Assembly (NCBI GenBank): GCA_028023455.1
Contig: JAQFVV010006208.1
Coordinates: forward strand, 8,476,963 to 8,540,962
DNA length: 64,000 nt
Source: Epiperipatus broadwayi
Taxonomy: Eukaryota > Onychophora > Udeonychophora > Euonychophora > Peripatidae
Direction of reading: 5' to 3'
How positions within the stretch are numbered: position 1 is the stretch's first letter; each line of letters starts with the position of its first letter. Shown piece by piece: positions 43,600-54,650 of the stretch. A program made the translations under genes and the position numbers. The notes under the pieces were generated by a model, which did no database searches, was not told where the DNA came from, and was given only the letters and a program-made list of their open reading frames with translations.

Positions 43600-44735
43600 A
43601 ATCTAACAATACAACTATTGCATAAAACAAAGAAACATTATAATAATATATAACACCATTTCCAGGTGCTTTCAACTCATTTGAATGCTTATCAAGGCTG
43701 TATAAAAATCATTATACTCTATTAAGTGATAAACTCGAACATCTCATTATCTGCCAGAAACAACTAATTGAGAAACTGGTTAACTTTGCATTAATAGCAC
43801 CAGAAGAATTTTTTATAGCATATGATTCCCTGATATTACATTTTTTATCATGTGTTGCATACACTAACACCCTAAACTCTCATGGACAACATACTCACCC
43901 TGCAATACTTTGATGAATATAGAAATCTGAATAAATGAAATCATTTTCCATTGCCTTGTTATATGTATATTTATGTTGTTGAATATGATACTTAATATTT
44001 ATCTTAGTTTTACCAATATATAATGCATTACAACCTGGTTATGACCATTCAATAGAATACGCAACACTATTTTTATTCTCTTTGCTAGTTATCACCTTAA
44101 AATTGTTTATTAACTTATTAAGTAAGGTTAGGTGAAGTCCTCCGTGCCAATCTGAAATCTTGGCTTAAAATTTTATTATATATTTATGAATATTATGAAT
44201 AAAAACTAATGTCATCCATGGTTTATTATTTGCAATTACATTAGTAGTATTACATCTTTTATAATGTTTTAGCACAATTGATAACAATATTTCCTTATTA
44301 TACCCAACTTCTATCAAATCCTGCATATAATAATCTATATTATTTTTACAAAATGCTTCATTTGAACATAGTCCCTAAGTGCACATTAAAAAAAATCCTA
44401 AAACCAGCCAACTAGTGTGTTATAGGGACATTAGATGTTGAATGAATAAAGCCTTTATTAGCCACATGCTTTAACACCATTTTATATACAAATTTATCAT
44501 CCACATATGATATTTGCAAATTCAGATACATAATAGCATTGTTCTCATCCATGGTATATATACTAACCCATTCCAGTTCTGCAAACCTTTATAAACATAT
44601 TTTATAACATACGGTTCCACAATATATTAAAATATCATCCACATATCTGCAATACAGCATAAGTATTATAGGGCATGTATATGATGCATGAGACTTTAGT
44701 GTGTTAATGTATGAAACACATAATAAAAAAATAAG
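43600..44735 (-). pseudogene. Penelope-like element, RT motif C through GIY-YIG
   Basis: The minus strand starts close to 'LYCRYVDDILIYCG' (about 44650, catalytic YVDD), then 'MDENNAIMYLNLQISYVDDKF' (FLDL-like motif). A GIY-YIG core follows at about 44060-43960: 'VAYSIEWS*PGCNALYIGKT' with 'YHIQQHKYTYNKA', keeping the YIGKT motif. It closes with 'IRESYAIKNSSGAINAKLT'. Reverse transcriptase motifs upstream of C are lost where an inverted tail begins (44738). Several stops. This family differs from the 2340 copy in its termini. Confidence 0.82.
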
Positions 44736-44737
44736 AT

Positions 44738-44970
44738 CCAGGAGTCGTATGATATAAAAAATTCTTCTATCGCTATTAATGTAAGGTTAACCAGTTTTCC
44801 GATTAATTATTCCTGGACGATATACTGAAATGTTTGAGTTTATCGCTTAGTAGAGTATAACGATTTTTATAGAGCCTTGATAAGACTCAAACGAGTTGCA
44901 AGCACTTGACAATAGTATTTTATATTATTTTAATGTTTCTCTGTTTTATACAATAGTCCTATTTTTCGAT
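44738..44970 (+). repeat. inverted tail of the Penelope-like element
   Basis: Plus-oriented copy of the C-terminal coding end and terminal repeat of the neighbouring minus-strand relic ('ccttgataagactcaaacga', 'gtttctctgttttatacaat'; compare 43620-43700 reversed). Penelope-like elements often carry such an inverted tail at the 5' side. Confidence 0.75.
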
Positions 44971-45845
44971 TGTGGTTTATATTTTATAACAACAGAAGTA
45001 TTGAATTTATTATTGTTTTTGTATATTATGTTATAGATACTGAATACATGTTTAAAAAAAATTTACAATGTTGAAAAAAATCCAAGTGTACATTCCTTAT
45101 AATGTTTTATATTGTATACTGTATTTTGGCATTATTTTTTTAAAAACGTCACTCTCCAATAAATAATCATTAAGCAACATATTTTCGTAAGCAAACATCT
45201 TAATTTTTATTAAGCATTATATAATATTTTCATATTTAGTCCACTTGAAAAGAATTAATATATTTTCATCAATTATATATATATTAGAATACTACATTTT
45301 GCCAGTAAAAAATGATAAAATCAAGAAAGATGTTAAAAGGTTTTCTTCATCAAAATTTGGGCTGTGTACTAACACGTGTGACTTAATTATTTTTATGATA
45401 CATATTTTAAATCTAAATTAGTTTTAAAAAATAAATAATAAAATTAGTATTAAAAATAAAAAAGTAATATAGAATTTTCAAATATAATATCAATCAGTAT
45501 GTTGATTAGATCGTATATTTATTACTAAATGCAACAATTCTAATGCGATTGCGTCCCCATGTTTAAATGCCACCCAAGATTAGAATATTTAATGATATTT
45601 ATAAACGATATTTGCAATAGCAATGGAACCAAAAAAAGTAGTATATAAAGTATTTTAACAATTGATTAAATATTAGTTGGCAAAAAAAACATTAAATAAG
45701 ATCCTTTTATCTAAAAGTAACCGTTTGTCTTTTTCTAAATATATATGGGACTGCCTTAAATCTTTAATTCAATTAGATGTCCTAATTGATTATAATTTAT
45801 AAAATTTGGAGATTTCGAATCTTCTTGTATACTTAACAATCCTAT
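44971..45845. other. AT-rich DNA, nothing recognised
   Basis: No assigned feature. Confidence 0.35.
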
Positions 45846-45847
45846 TT

Positions 45848-46095
45848 TTTTGCACCAAAACTTTACTCTTACAGTTTCAACTGTCTTGCAGTCATCATCA
45901 GAAATCTTTAACAATACTATTTTTTACACCAAAACTTCTCTTACAGTTTCAACTGTCCTGCAGTCATCACCAGAGGTTTTGCAGTCATTATCAGAGATCT
46001 TTATATTTATAATCTTTTTGGATTATAAAGATTTCTGATGATGACTGCAGGACAGTCAAAACTCTAAGAGTAAAGTTTTGGTATAAAAAATAGTA
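45848..46095. repeat. repeat E: two minus units and one plus unit with hammerhead-like motif
   Basis: Two tandem minus-strand units of about 70 bp meet one plus unit near 46015. Each contains CUGAUGAUGACUGCAGGACAG followed by UUGAAAC or a mutated form. The first minus unit keeps CUGAUGA, a five-pair stem II and GAAACUGUA; the plus unit has CAAAA in place of GAAA. Stem I is weak. Confidence 0.6.
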
Positions 46096-46525
46096 TTGGT
46101 AATTGTATAAGAAGATTGAAAATGGTATGATATGTAAATATAGAAATCAATACATAAGGAAAGGAAGGAGAAGAAGAAAATTGCATTACTTCCAAATTAA
46201 TTTATGTTTAAAATTATTCTCATTGAATGAAGAATAATTTATCTCAGTAGTAACTTACACTCATTTATAATATATATAATCTCCTGTATTTTTTTTACTG
46301 AAATTTTTTTGATTCTTATGATAATACTAATATTTTGATGAAACGTTGTTGACTATCTTTAGAAATAATTTAAGAAAATCAAAACTTATGAAGGATAAAA
46401 AAACTACTTACAACTTCAACACTTAACAATTGGTACTGAATAATGTCTTATCATCCTGAATAAAAAGCTATAGCAGACCATTTAAAAGTTATTTATCTTT
46501 TCTAACTTATATATATAATAAAAAA
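46096..46525. other. AT-rich DNA, nothing recognised
   Basis: No assigned feature. Confidence 0.35.
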
Positions 46526-46529
46526 AAAC

Positions 46530-46760
46530 ATAATTAACTATTATATACAGCCTTTCAATACACAAAAGTACTTACAGTTAATTCCTTAACTTGCCTCAAC
46601 TGCCGTTAAATTCAAAAAAACAAAATGGAAACAAACATCATCAACTCAAATCCTATAAATCCCAAAATTTTAATGTTAACAGCTTGTCCTTATAAAATGA
46701 ATATAATTAATAGACAAGTTGCTAACATTAAAATTCGGGATTTATGGGATTTAAGTTGAT
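46530..46760. repeat. Penelope-like tail foldback, short
   Basis: A minus-oriented copy of the tail (46530-46680, 'ttccttaacttgcctcaact') joins a short plus-oriented copy ('attaaaattcgggatttatg'), the same two parts as at 31900-32425. Confidence 0.65.
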
Positions 46761-47300
46761 AAAGTGCTAAGAAAAGAAAGACATACAACTTTAATACAGA
46801 ATGAAGCGTTTTTCTTTATAATGGGATATGCAAAATGTGTGTGTTGTATATACTATGCCAGTGGTCCACTCTCAAAAAAAAAGGAAACATCAAAAAACAT
46901 TTTGCAACTATGCATGCCAGTTTTGATAAAGATTTTCCATTAAAAACTGAATTCCACAAATGAAAATTAAAAGAATTTTAGTCACAATTAACCAGCCAAC
47001 AATGATATTTTATTAAACAGATTGTTAAATCTAAATCTGCAACAGTTGCATTTTTTGTGTTGGTTGTTTATTAACAAACATAAAAAATCATTGGCAGATG
47101 GAGAAATGATAAACACATTTCTAAAATCCTGTGATTCATTATTTGATTTATTCAAAAACAAAAAAGGAATTATTTCTGCAATTAAAGATGAAGAATTTTC
47201 CTATAGAACGATCACATATCCGTAAATTAAAAACTCTGATCTGGTTAAAGAATTAACGGATGACATGACTAACTGCACTTGTTTTCACCTTGAAGTTTGA
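46760..47300 (+). pseudogene. hAT-type transposase N-terminal relic (BED finger family)
   Basis: Plus-strand frames give 'RKTYNFNTE', a cysteine-containing stretch, 'KKGNIKKHFATMHASFDKDF' (the H-x4-H half of a BED zinc finger) and, after a frameshift near 47020, 'KHKKSLADGEMINTFLKSCD', 'LFDLFKNKKGIISAIKDEEF' and 'TDDM'. This order is that of hAT-like proteins related to GTF2IRD2/EPM2AIP1/ZBED transposases. The catalytic domain is missing; a repeat D copy begins at 47330 where it stops. Confidence 0.72.
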
Positions 47301-47329
47301 TTAATCTTCTGATTAATATAAATAGAGTT

Positions 47330-47425
47330 CTGAAGAAGATTGCTAGGGCAGTCGAAACTGTCAATAGTAGGTTGTAATTATATGAAACATTGTAAAAGTA
47401 ATAAAGAACGCAAATATTATATAAT
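47330..47425 (+). repeat. repeat D with hammerhead-like motif
   Basis: CUGAAGA, then AGAUUGCUAGGGCAGUC, GAAAC and UGUC, followed by 'ttgtaaaagtaataaagaac'. The U16.1-C17 pattern is kept. Stem II carries one bulged A. Confidence 0.65.
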
Positions 47426-47577
47426 ATAAATGATATTTTTTTGTACTTTTTAAGAATGGTTTTTAAGGATATAAATGTTAAAGATTAATCTTTAAAGAAG
47501 AAAACACAATGTGAAGATATTTGCTACATTTACAAAAAATATGTAATTATAAATTTATTTAACGCACATTGATTCTG

Positions 47578-47670
47578 TAAGTAATATTTACTAAGGTAAT
47601 AAACCTCAAGCATGTGCGCTTGAAAATGCGAAGGTAGGGACTTCTACAGGTCTTAACCATAAGCTTACAG
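47578..47670 (-). repeat. repeat G, inverted copy
   Basis: Reverse complement of the 95-bp unit seen at 15518 and 27110; shared 'aataaacctcaagcatgtgc' and 'gaaggtagggac'. Confidence 0.7.
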
Positions 47671-48182
47671 ACAAACGATGGAGCATTATCAGAGATTGGA
47701 ACAATCAACAAATTTTTGACTATGCTTATTAGAGATGATGAATTTCCAGATTTCCTTTTATTACGTTGTATTATTTACGAGCAGCCTTTTTATTGTAACA
47801 TTCTAAATATTGCATTATGGGAATCTGCATGAAATCATGAACTTTATTTGAAATAAAAATCTTGAGAGAAGAATATTTGGGGTTCAACTAAAAGAAAATA
47901 AAACCGAGTATGGTGAACTGTTATATAATACAGATGTTCATTGATTAAATTTAAGGAATATTTTTGCGAAGGTTGAGGGATCTACTACAAGTGGCAAAAT
48001 ATTTTTTAAAGCCAAATGTGAAGTATGGTGTTGCTAACATAACCAACTATCTTTATTAATTGAATTTTTCATTGCAAGGAAGAAACAAAGCAATAGCGGA
48101 TATAATTGAATAGGTATTACTTTTAAAAATAAGTCAAAAGCTGCTATCTGTCCAGTTGATGAAGAATGAATTGTAACATTTA

Positions 48183-48260
48183 AAAAATATTTCTGATGAT
48201 GTGTCAAAAAATGATGAAGATTGGTGCACAGTCGAAACCGTAAGGAAAATAAAGAAGTTT
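48183..48260 (+). repeat. repeat D-like terminus
   Basis: Contains CUGAUGAUGUG, a complementary CACA, then CGAAACCGUA and 'ataaagaag'. It resembles repeats D/E but stem II is interrupted; no ribozyme call is made. Confidence 0.45.
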
Positions 48261-48779
48261 TTAAAGAAAATTTGTTTGCATTGAAGTGTATATGAAAGAA
48301 GTATTATAAGCAATATATATATATATGAAGATAATACTATGAGGAATTAATAATTCTTCACTCTAAATGTGAAAAATGTTTCCAAGAATTGATCAGATTA
48401 AAAACAATTGTTACCTTGTGAGTCATCTGTTTGGTAATGTTGATGTGGAACAAATGATTGAAAATATAAATAATATACTTTTTATTTGAGAAGGAAAATG
48501 AAATTCTTTTCCTGTGAAATGAACAATTTTAAAATCACACAGTTTAAGATATAAAAATCACATTTGGAATCTAATAGATAAAGAAAAGTATGCAAATTAA
48601 AAAGTTGTGCTTTATCTAACATCATTTTTTGACTCTATCTACCTGTGCATGTCTATATTTTTAACAATATAATTAAGTCAAAATATCATTGTCATCTCAC
48701 AAAAGACTATTTAGAATCCTTTACAAGAATAGCAATTAGTAAATACACACTCAGATATTTTACTAAATGAAATATTTAA
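48261..48779. other. AT-rich DNA, nothing recognised
   Basis: Possibly upstream LINE sequence of the next feature, but no motif is readable. Confidence 0.35.
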
Positions 48780-49650
48780 TGTGATTAATGGTACAAAAAT
48801 TAAAGAGAAGGTGTGTTTGGATGGTATTTCCTTCATTACAATTTTTGTTTAATTTATCAATTAGAGTTGATATTTTTCCAGATTTATTGAAGAGGTCATT
48901 AATCTTGCCTCTCATTAAAATGATGACATTATTCAAATGGATAATTATATGCCTATATCTTTGTTGTCTATTTTATCTAAAATTTTTGAATTTTCTATTA
49001 AAAACAGAATTATTAGTTTTATTTCTAAATATAATCTTTTCTCTATAAAACTATTTAAATTTTCACTGAATAAATCTATCACTTTGATTTTGTCAAAACT
49101 TATTTTACTTTTTACAGATTCAGTGGGACATGGTGATAAAACAATAGGTGTCTACCTGGATGCTTGTAAAGCTTTTAATTTGTATCAAAGCATAAATTTA
49201 ATAAGTAACTTTGTGATATGGGTGATATTTGGATGTTTATCTGGCATTTTATTCACATCAAACAAAACAATATGTTAAAATAAACATTGTTTTAAGTGAG
49301 TATTACGTTATTAAATTAGGTATACCATAAGTTTTAGATCCATTATTTTGTATTAGTGAATTTTTCTCTGCACTCAAATAATGCATTTTTTTTGGAGATA
49401 ATATAGTGTTAATATTGTCAGTTACAATGTATGAATTACTTAAACAATTGATAAATGAGGATTTAAATGTAATGACGTATTGTTTTTTGTAAAACAATCT
49501 TATTATCAATTATAGTAAGTCAGATATATTATAAATCACTATAAACATTCTGATTTTCAAGATATTTTTGTCGAAATGTCAAGCAAAAAAGTAATAAAAG
49601 TTGAATCCACATTTTATTTGGGATTAATGCTGGATTAAAGCCTTTCTCTT
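48780..49650 (+). pseudogene. Jockey/CR1-type LINE reverse transcriptase relic
   Basis: Frames in sequence give 'KVCLDGIS', 'FPDLLKRSLILPLIK', 'NYMPISLLSILSKIFEFSIK' followed by 'NRIISFI', 'GVYLDACKAFN' (motif A Asp), 'IP*VLDPLFCISEF' (motif B remnant), and 'IFFGDNIVLILS' where FADD has become FGDN. 'STFYLGLMLD' ends the readable part. The blocks match the Jockey/CR1/I group. At least four frame breaks; the catalytic aspartate pair is destroyed. Confidence 0.78.
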
Positions 49651-49964
49651 TAAATTACACACTGCCTGTGTGCTCCATGAATAATTAGAATATATAATAT
49701 TTTTGCAAAAAGTCTAAGGCCTTTACATTTATATATATATATAAAATTAGAGACACTGTGTGATGGAAAATTGTTACACATTATTATAATTTTTTTTTTT
49801 TAAACTAATTTACAGTATATCATTTTTGGGGAACACAGCTTCATATCACTTAAGGTATTTAAAGACTCTACAGAACTTTTATTTAAGAATTCCAAATAAA
49901 TCTCTGGAGTACCATCTTGACTCTTTACACACTATATCAGGAATTTTATTGGTTAAACATTTAT
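49651..49964. other. AT-rich DNA, nothing recognised
   Basis: No assigned feature. Confidence 0.35.
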
Positions 49965-50340
49965 TAATGTAGGGGATTTGAACTCAGACTTTCAAGCCCC
50001 TTCACTGTCCACACTATCTCATACTACTGATACACATGACCACACACATGCAGAAAAGATAAATAATCACCAATATACGTATTTTGTGCAAAACTAGCAC
50101 TCACCAGGTGGTCCAGATTATCATCTCCCATACATATATATATATATAATAAGTGCTCAGTTTATATTAAGATAGCAAATCTTTATAACTTATTGCAGCC
50201 TCCAACTCTTCAGCCATTCATACCATTGAAAATTTGATGATAGAATTCTCAAATCCCATGCTGATGTCAATATTATTGTTATGCCCATGTTGACCTCAAG
50301 TCACTCTGATCCCTCATGTATAGGACAGTATTCATTTAAA
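49965..50340 (-). repeat. repeat B, minus arm
   Basis: Carries, in reverse, the tRNA-like 'gacttgaaagtctgagttca'-type block, a mutated hammerhead and the 'catgaggg(a)tcagagtgactt' block. Together with 50435-50710 it forms a wide foldback separated by about 95 bp of head sequence. Confidence 0.72.
50064..50122 (-). ncRNA. hammerhead ribozyme relic, repeat B
   Basis: Outer and inner stem I are near intact on the minus strand, but the core is CUGGUGA (A6 to G) and GAAA has become AAAA. Confidence 0.6.
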
Positions 50341-50434
50341 TACATAGAAGAGGGATAGGCAGAATGCAGGCTTAATATGTAAGATTTGAATACCAGGCAC
50401 TCTTATACCTAAAGCCTAATTGTAAATATAGAGT

Positions 50435-50710
50435 ATTTGAACTCAGACTTTCAAGTCCTTTCACTATCCACACAATCTCATACTACTGATAACTGAGCAC
50501 TGATATATATATATATGGGAGATGATAATCTGGATCAACTGATGAGTGCTGGTTTAGCATGAAATACATATATTGGTGATTATCTTTTTTGCATGTATGT
50601 GGTCATGTGTATCAGTAGTATGAGATAGTGTGGATAGTGAAGGGGCTTGAAAGTCTGAGTTCAAGTCCCCTATATTTACAATTAGGCTCCAGGTATAATA
50701 GTGCCTGGTA
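50435..50710 (+). repeat. repeat B, plus arm
   Basis: Contains the complete ribozyme and the downstream 'gtggtcatgtgtatcagtag' and 'ctgagttcaagtcccctata' blocks, which resemble tRNA A and B boxes. The sequence then continues into 'ggctccaggtataatagtgc', shared with 23800. Confidence 0.75.
50524..50584 (+). ncRNA. type I hammerhead ribozyme, complete
   Basis: 5' outer stem I GAUAAUC (50524-50530) pairs perfectly with GAUUAUC (50578-50584). Inner stem I AUCAA (50534-50538) pairs with UUGGU (50573-50577), one G-U; UGG bulges between. Core CUGAUGA 50539-50545; stem II 50546-50560 (six pairs with two G-U, loop GUU); GAAA 50561-50564; stem III A/U, U/A, A/U with a CA loop; cleavage-site A at 50572. 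All invariant positions of the family are present. Cleavage would fall after 50572. RNA activity is inferred from structure only. Confidence 0.9.
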
Positions 50711-51080
50711 TTTCAACTCTTAAACATTTATTATAAATGTTGTCATTATTTTAAAATATATCAGTCTACTATGAAGTTTCTTAAAAAAAGAAAAAAAATA
50801 GAAAGTTTGTTTGATTTATTTAATAATTCAGTTTAATTTACTACAATTTTATCCAGAATTTAAATATATTTCATAACTAGATTTTTAAAAAAAAATCTAG
50901 TGGTTAACTTGAAATATAATTGAGATAAATTTAATATTAGATAAAAACTGCTTATATTTCAATTGTAATCCCTATTGTTTTATATAAGTTTTTTATATCT
51001 ATATATTAATTTTTATTATCTTCTCCATGCATAATTTTTCAGGCATTTATTGCAGACTGCTAAATAAATTAACTTAAATA
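50711..51080. other. AT-rich DNA, nothing recognised
   Basis: A small 'actagattttt...aaaaatctagt' hairpin at about 50875-50902; otherwise nothing. Confidence 0.4.
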
Positions 51081-51081
51081 T

Positions 51082-51322
51082 TATTAATAATACGCTAATG
51101 CATTGAATGTGAAACTATTCCACGTAATTTATTTAGGTTGAGCACTTCCAGAGTTTTGTTACTCTGTAATCATAGCCTTGTAGATTGCATACTATTACGT
51201 TGACATTCTACAAGGCTATAATTATGAAGTAACGAAACTCTGAAAGTGCTCAGCCTAAATAAATTGGTATGTGGAATAGTTTCACCTTCAATGCATTAGT
51301 GTATTATTAATTACAAGATAAT
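51082..51322. repeat. foldback MITE, about 240 bp
   Basis: Arms of about 100 bp ('taatgcattgaatgtgaaac', 'ggttgagcacttccagagtt' and their complements) flank a loop of about 25 bp. Ends are 'attattaat(a)'. The arms are very similar, suggesting recent origin or gene conversion. Confidence 0.8.
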
Positions 51323-51369
51323 GGTGAAATAAAATAGTTATTAAATATTATTATTATTAATAATAACAA

Positions 51370-51587
51370 TGAATATCACATGATCACCATCTCATGCTAG
51401 CACATAACTGTTAGTAAACAGGCAAAAACTCTCCATATAGTAGTGCCACAAGCCAGAAACTAGTCTGGGGATATTGGATGAGTAGGCACTAGGTAGGGAT
51501 TTTATGCACAAGCCTTCTGGCAACTATTGATTACTCTGGTTAGCACAAGGTGGCACTACTATATGGAGAGTTTTTGCCTGTTGTTTA
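51370..51587. repeat. repeat A, short foldback
   Basis: Both termini are present ('cacatgatcaccatctcatg' and 'tggcactactatatggaga'), but the interior starts in the middle of the ribozyme (AAGCCAGAAACUAGUCUGGGG), so the core 5' half is missing. Confidence 0.72.
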
Positions 51588-51769
51588 ATAATTACAATGC
51601 TAATATGAATAATAGTCAGTTGATGCAGCAAGTAAAAAATGGTCATTGGAACATAAATTTTTTGACTTTCTCTTAAGGCTAAATCTTCATGCACTACATA
51701 TCTCCTATTTCCTTAAATACTGCAGGTTTTATACCAAAATTGATACTTTTTGTTTCTTATGATACAGAG

Positions 51770-52100
51770 ACAAAGCAAACATAACAGCAACTATTCCACA
51801 TGTGCACAGCTCTGACAAATACCCAAGAGATTATGATTAGCACATATAGACAAAATAACATCACCCTTGATAACCTAATAGAAATGCTCAGCAAAGGCTC
51901 AATACTAGCAGCCTGTGCAGCAACCTTTTGTTTATATACTTTGTGGTGCATCAGATGTACTTTCTGCCTTGGAAACAACACCAGAAGGGCCCAGCCACAT
52001 TCTCCCAATAAGCTTGAACAACTGAATGTCAGAGATGGCAAAATTGCATATCCAGATATTTTTGCTGCTACATGGTCACTATTAAAAATTTGAGCCGGAC
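51770..52100 (+). other. unassigned, less AT-rich open segment
   Basis: Both strands have a frame of about 95 codons here (plus 51800-52093, minus 51757-52041), and the sequence is visibly richer in G and C than its surroundings. The plus frame includes 'IRCTFCLGNNTRRAQPHSPN'; the minus frame is hydrophobic. Neither matches a family I know. It may be an exon or a transposon piece; left unassigned. Confidence 0.3.
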
Positions 52101-52924
52101 CATAAACTCAAACAACCAAATGACTTTTGCTGTAACAAGAACATTTTTTTGTCACATACCTCATTTTCAACAATCTTTTAAACACCACATCCATGTATTG
52201 ATTAGTCCAAAGGATATATTTAATTCAATCGAAAGGTATTTTAAATTGATGAACTAAACCTTCAGACAATTAAAATAGAACCATAGACAAATACACAGTT
52301 TACAAGTTTAGATTTATCAGACACCTGCCTAACAATTCATTTGAATTGTACCAATAATATTTGTCTGTTTGTTCAGTGGCTATATAGTTTTCAACCATGT
52401 ATTTTTAACAATGCATTCTTTATGAACAATAAAGTTTGACTTAAAACACAATAATACTACTAATAATAAATAATATTTAAATTATCATAATTATTAATAC
52501 TATACCAGGTCACACAATCCTTTAAGTCTAATTTCCTATCAATTAGATGCCCTCCAGTTCTCTTCCATATTTTATATGATTAACACTTACAACAGGGATT
52601 TTATGAATAATAGTATTCATCTAAATTTGTAATTAATTCATCAAAGCTCTAAAATTAAAATATAACTCATAATCTTGTCATCCATACTTCTATCATTTTT
52701 TGCTTGCCAAATTATTTTTTTCTCCCTTTTCTTCAAACTCTTTATCATCAAGTCATAATTGTTGTGCGTTTTTTTTTATTTTTATTATTCAAAATGTATT
52801 TCTATAACGTACCATTAGTTGCTGTCCTGTATTTTAAATAAAATAGAATAATTATTTTTATTCTGTTTTCAATGTCTTCTGCATCATTTTTGGGCATGGA
52901 GCTACATATGTAGAAGAACATCTA
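52101..52924. other. AT-rich DNA, nothing recognised
   Basis: No assigned feature. Confidence 0.35.
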
Positions 52925-53390
52925 TATTTTAGCAAACTCTCCATACAGTAGTGTCACCTAGTGCAAGCTATAATAACAAATGTATGCTAGAAGCTTTATA
53001 GTTAACTAAATAGATGAAATGTGATTGCTGGAGGGTTGAATTAAATCCAAAGATCTAAGTGCAGTCCTCTCAGATTCAAGGCTTCTCACTGATGAAAGCC
53101 ACAAGTTGGAAACTAGTCTGGGGATATCAGTTGAGTAGGCACTAGATAGGGATCCAAAGATCTAGATATAGCACTCTCAGATTCAAGGCTCCTCACTGAT
53201 GAAAGCCAGAAGTGGAAAACTAGTTAAGGAAGATTAGATGAGTAGGTACTTTATAGGGATTTTATGCACAAATCTTTTAGAACCCATTGACTACTATGGC
53301 TTGCACTAGATGGCACTTGGAGGATTTGTTACTGTTTATACAGCTTTTGTAAGCATAGTAAGTGGTGATCATTTGATGTTTTAATGGTCT
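52925..53390 (+). repeat. repeat A cluster with two ribozyme copies
   Basis: A left-arm remnant (52931-52995) is followed by two direct ribozyme regions at 53072-53132 and about 53190-53245, then the right terminal block ('agatggcact', 'gtggtgatcatttgatg'). The arrangement is a partial head-to-tail multimer. Confidence 0.7.
53072..53132 (+). ncRNA. hammerhead ribozyme, repeat A, CUGAUGA core
   Basis: Core CUGAUGA 53089-53095 and GAAAC-UA-GU-C (53109-53118) are complete, and inner stem I pairs over six bases. Stem II is reduced to about three weak pairs and the outer stem I is lost. Confidence 0.6.
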
Positions 53391-54356
53391 TATCTATCTT
53401 TTTCATATTTTTATCACCAGTTTCAAAGTATGAAAAAAATATTACTAACATCATTTATATCTTCATGGGATTTAATGTTAATTTAATATGTTCCCGCAGC
53501 TAGGTGTCCATATCACTAAATTGTCAGTGATCTGAATAATCCATATATTCAAGGCAGTTCTTAAAAAAATCACTGGATACTCTAGAAGTTTTTTTACAAT
53601 CTTATTTCATTTGAAATAAATAAAAGCTTTTTTCACCTCACTCAGAGTCATCTGTTGTGAGTTTGAGCAATCAGTGAGTGTTAAATGTTATAGTGTTACA
53701 ATATCGCCATATTTAGAATGATTTTTGGGGTTTGCTTTCATCAATGAAGATCAGGATTTAAACCTGACACTTATGTGATACTGTTGTTGGTATTAAATAA
53801 AAACTGAAATAGATAAAAAATAATTAAAAAATAATTATAAATTTAAGAGGAAATAGTTTAATCATTTTTCTATGATTGTAATCGTTGATTTTAAGCAGAT
53901 AAAATACTGTGGTAAAAGTAAAAGATATTATTTGTGATTAAAATGAAAATTCAATACCCTAACTAATAAAATTAAAAACAGTTTGTAACAAAATAGTAAA
54001 ACAAATTCCAAAGCAATATAATATTAATGAGATTTATTACCCTATTTTGTTAAGAATAAAAGTTGAAGATGCTCATATAATAAAGTAAGAAAACTAAGAC
54101 AATTAAAAATTGATACGGTACATTTAATTAGAGAAACAGAGTTTTAATCATAACATTAACCATTTATTAACCATTCTATCTTTTCCAAAGACTTTATCAT
54201 GTGGTTGAGTGTTAGTATTCATTCATTTATAGTTAAAATCTTCAAAGCGCATGGGCAGCAGCGTAATGCTGTGTTAAATATTACAGTTTACAAACATCGC
54301 GCTATAAAAAATGATTTATTTACATACAATTAACCATTTATATTATTATAAACAGA
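53391..54356. other. AT-rich DNA, nothing recognised
   Basis: No assigned feature. Confidence 0.35.
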
Positions 54357-54650
54357 AGAGATTTGAATTCAAATTTTTAAATTCTCTACATCTATCCACT
54401 CCATCTTATACAACTAATATACATGACCACATGCATGTGGAAAAGATAAATGGCCTCAATATCTGTATTTTGTGCTGAATCAGCACTCACCTGTTGGTTC
54501 AGCATGAAATACGTATATTGGAGATCATTTGTTTTTTCACATGTAGTGGTCATGCATATTGGTTGTATAAGACAGTGTGAGTTGATATAAGGAGTTTGAA
54601 AGTCTGAGTTCAAATCCCTTCTAATTAAGTTCAGTATAGACAATATACTT
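54357..54650. repeat. repeat B foldback, apex inside the ribozyme
   Basis: Arms of about 135 bp meet near 54490 within the ribozyme sequence, so neither arm has a full core (the right arm starts CUGUUGGUUCAGCAUGAAAU). Outer ends share 'tttaagtacaagtatattgt'-type sequence with 4823-4850. Confidence 0.7.
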
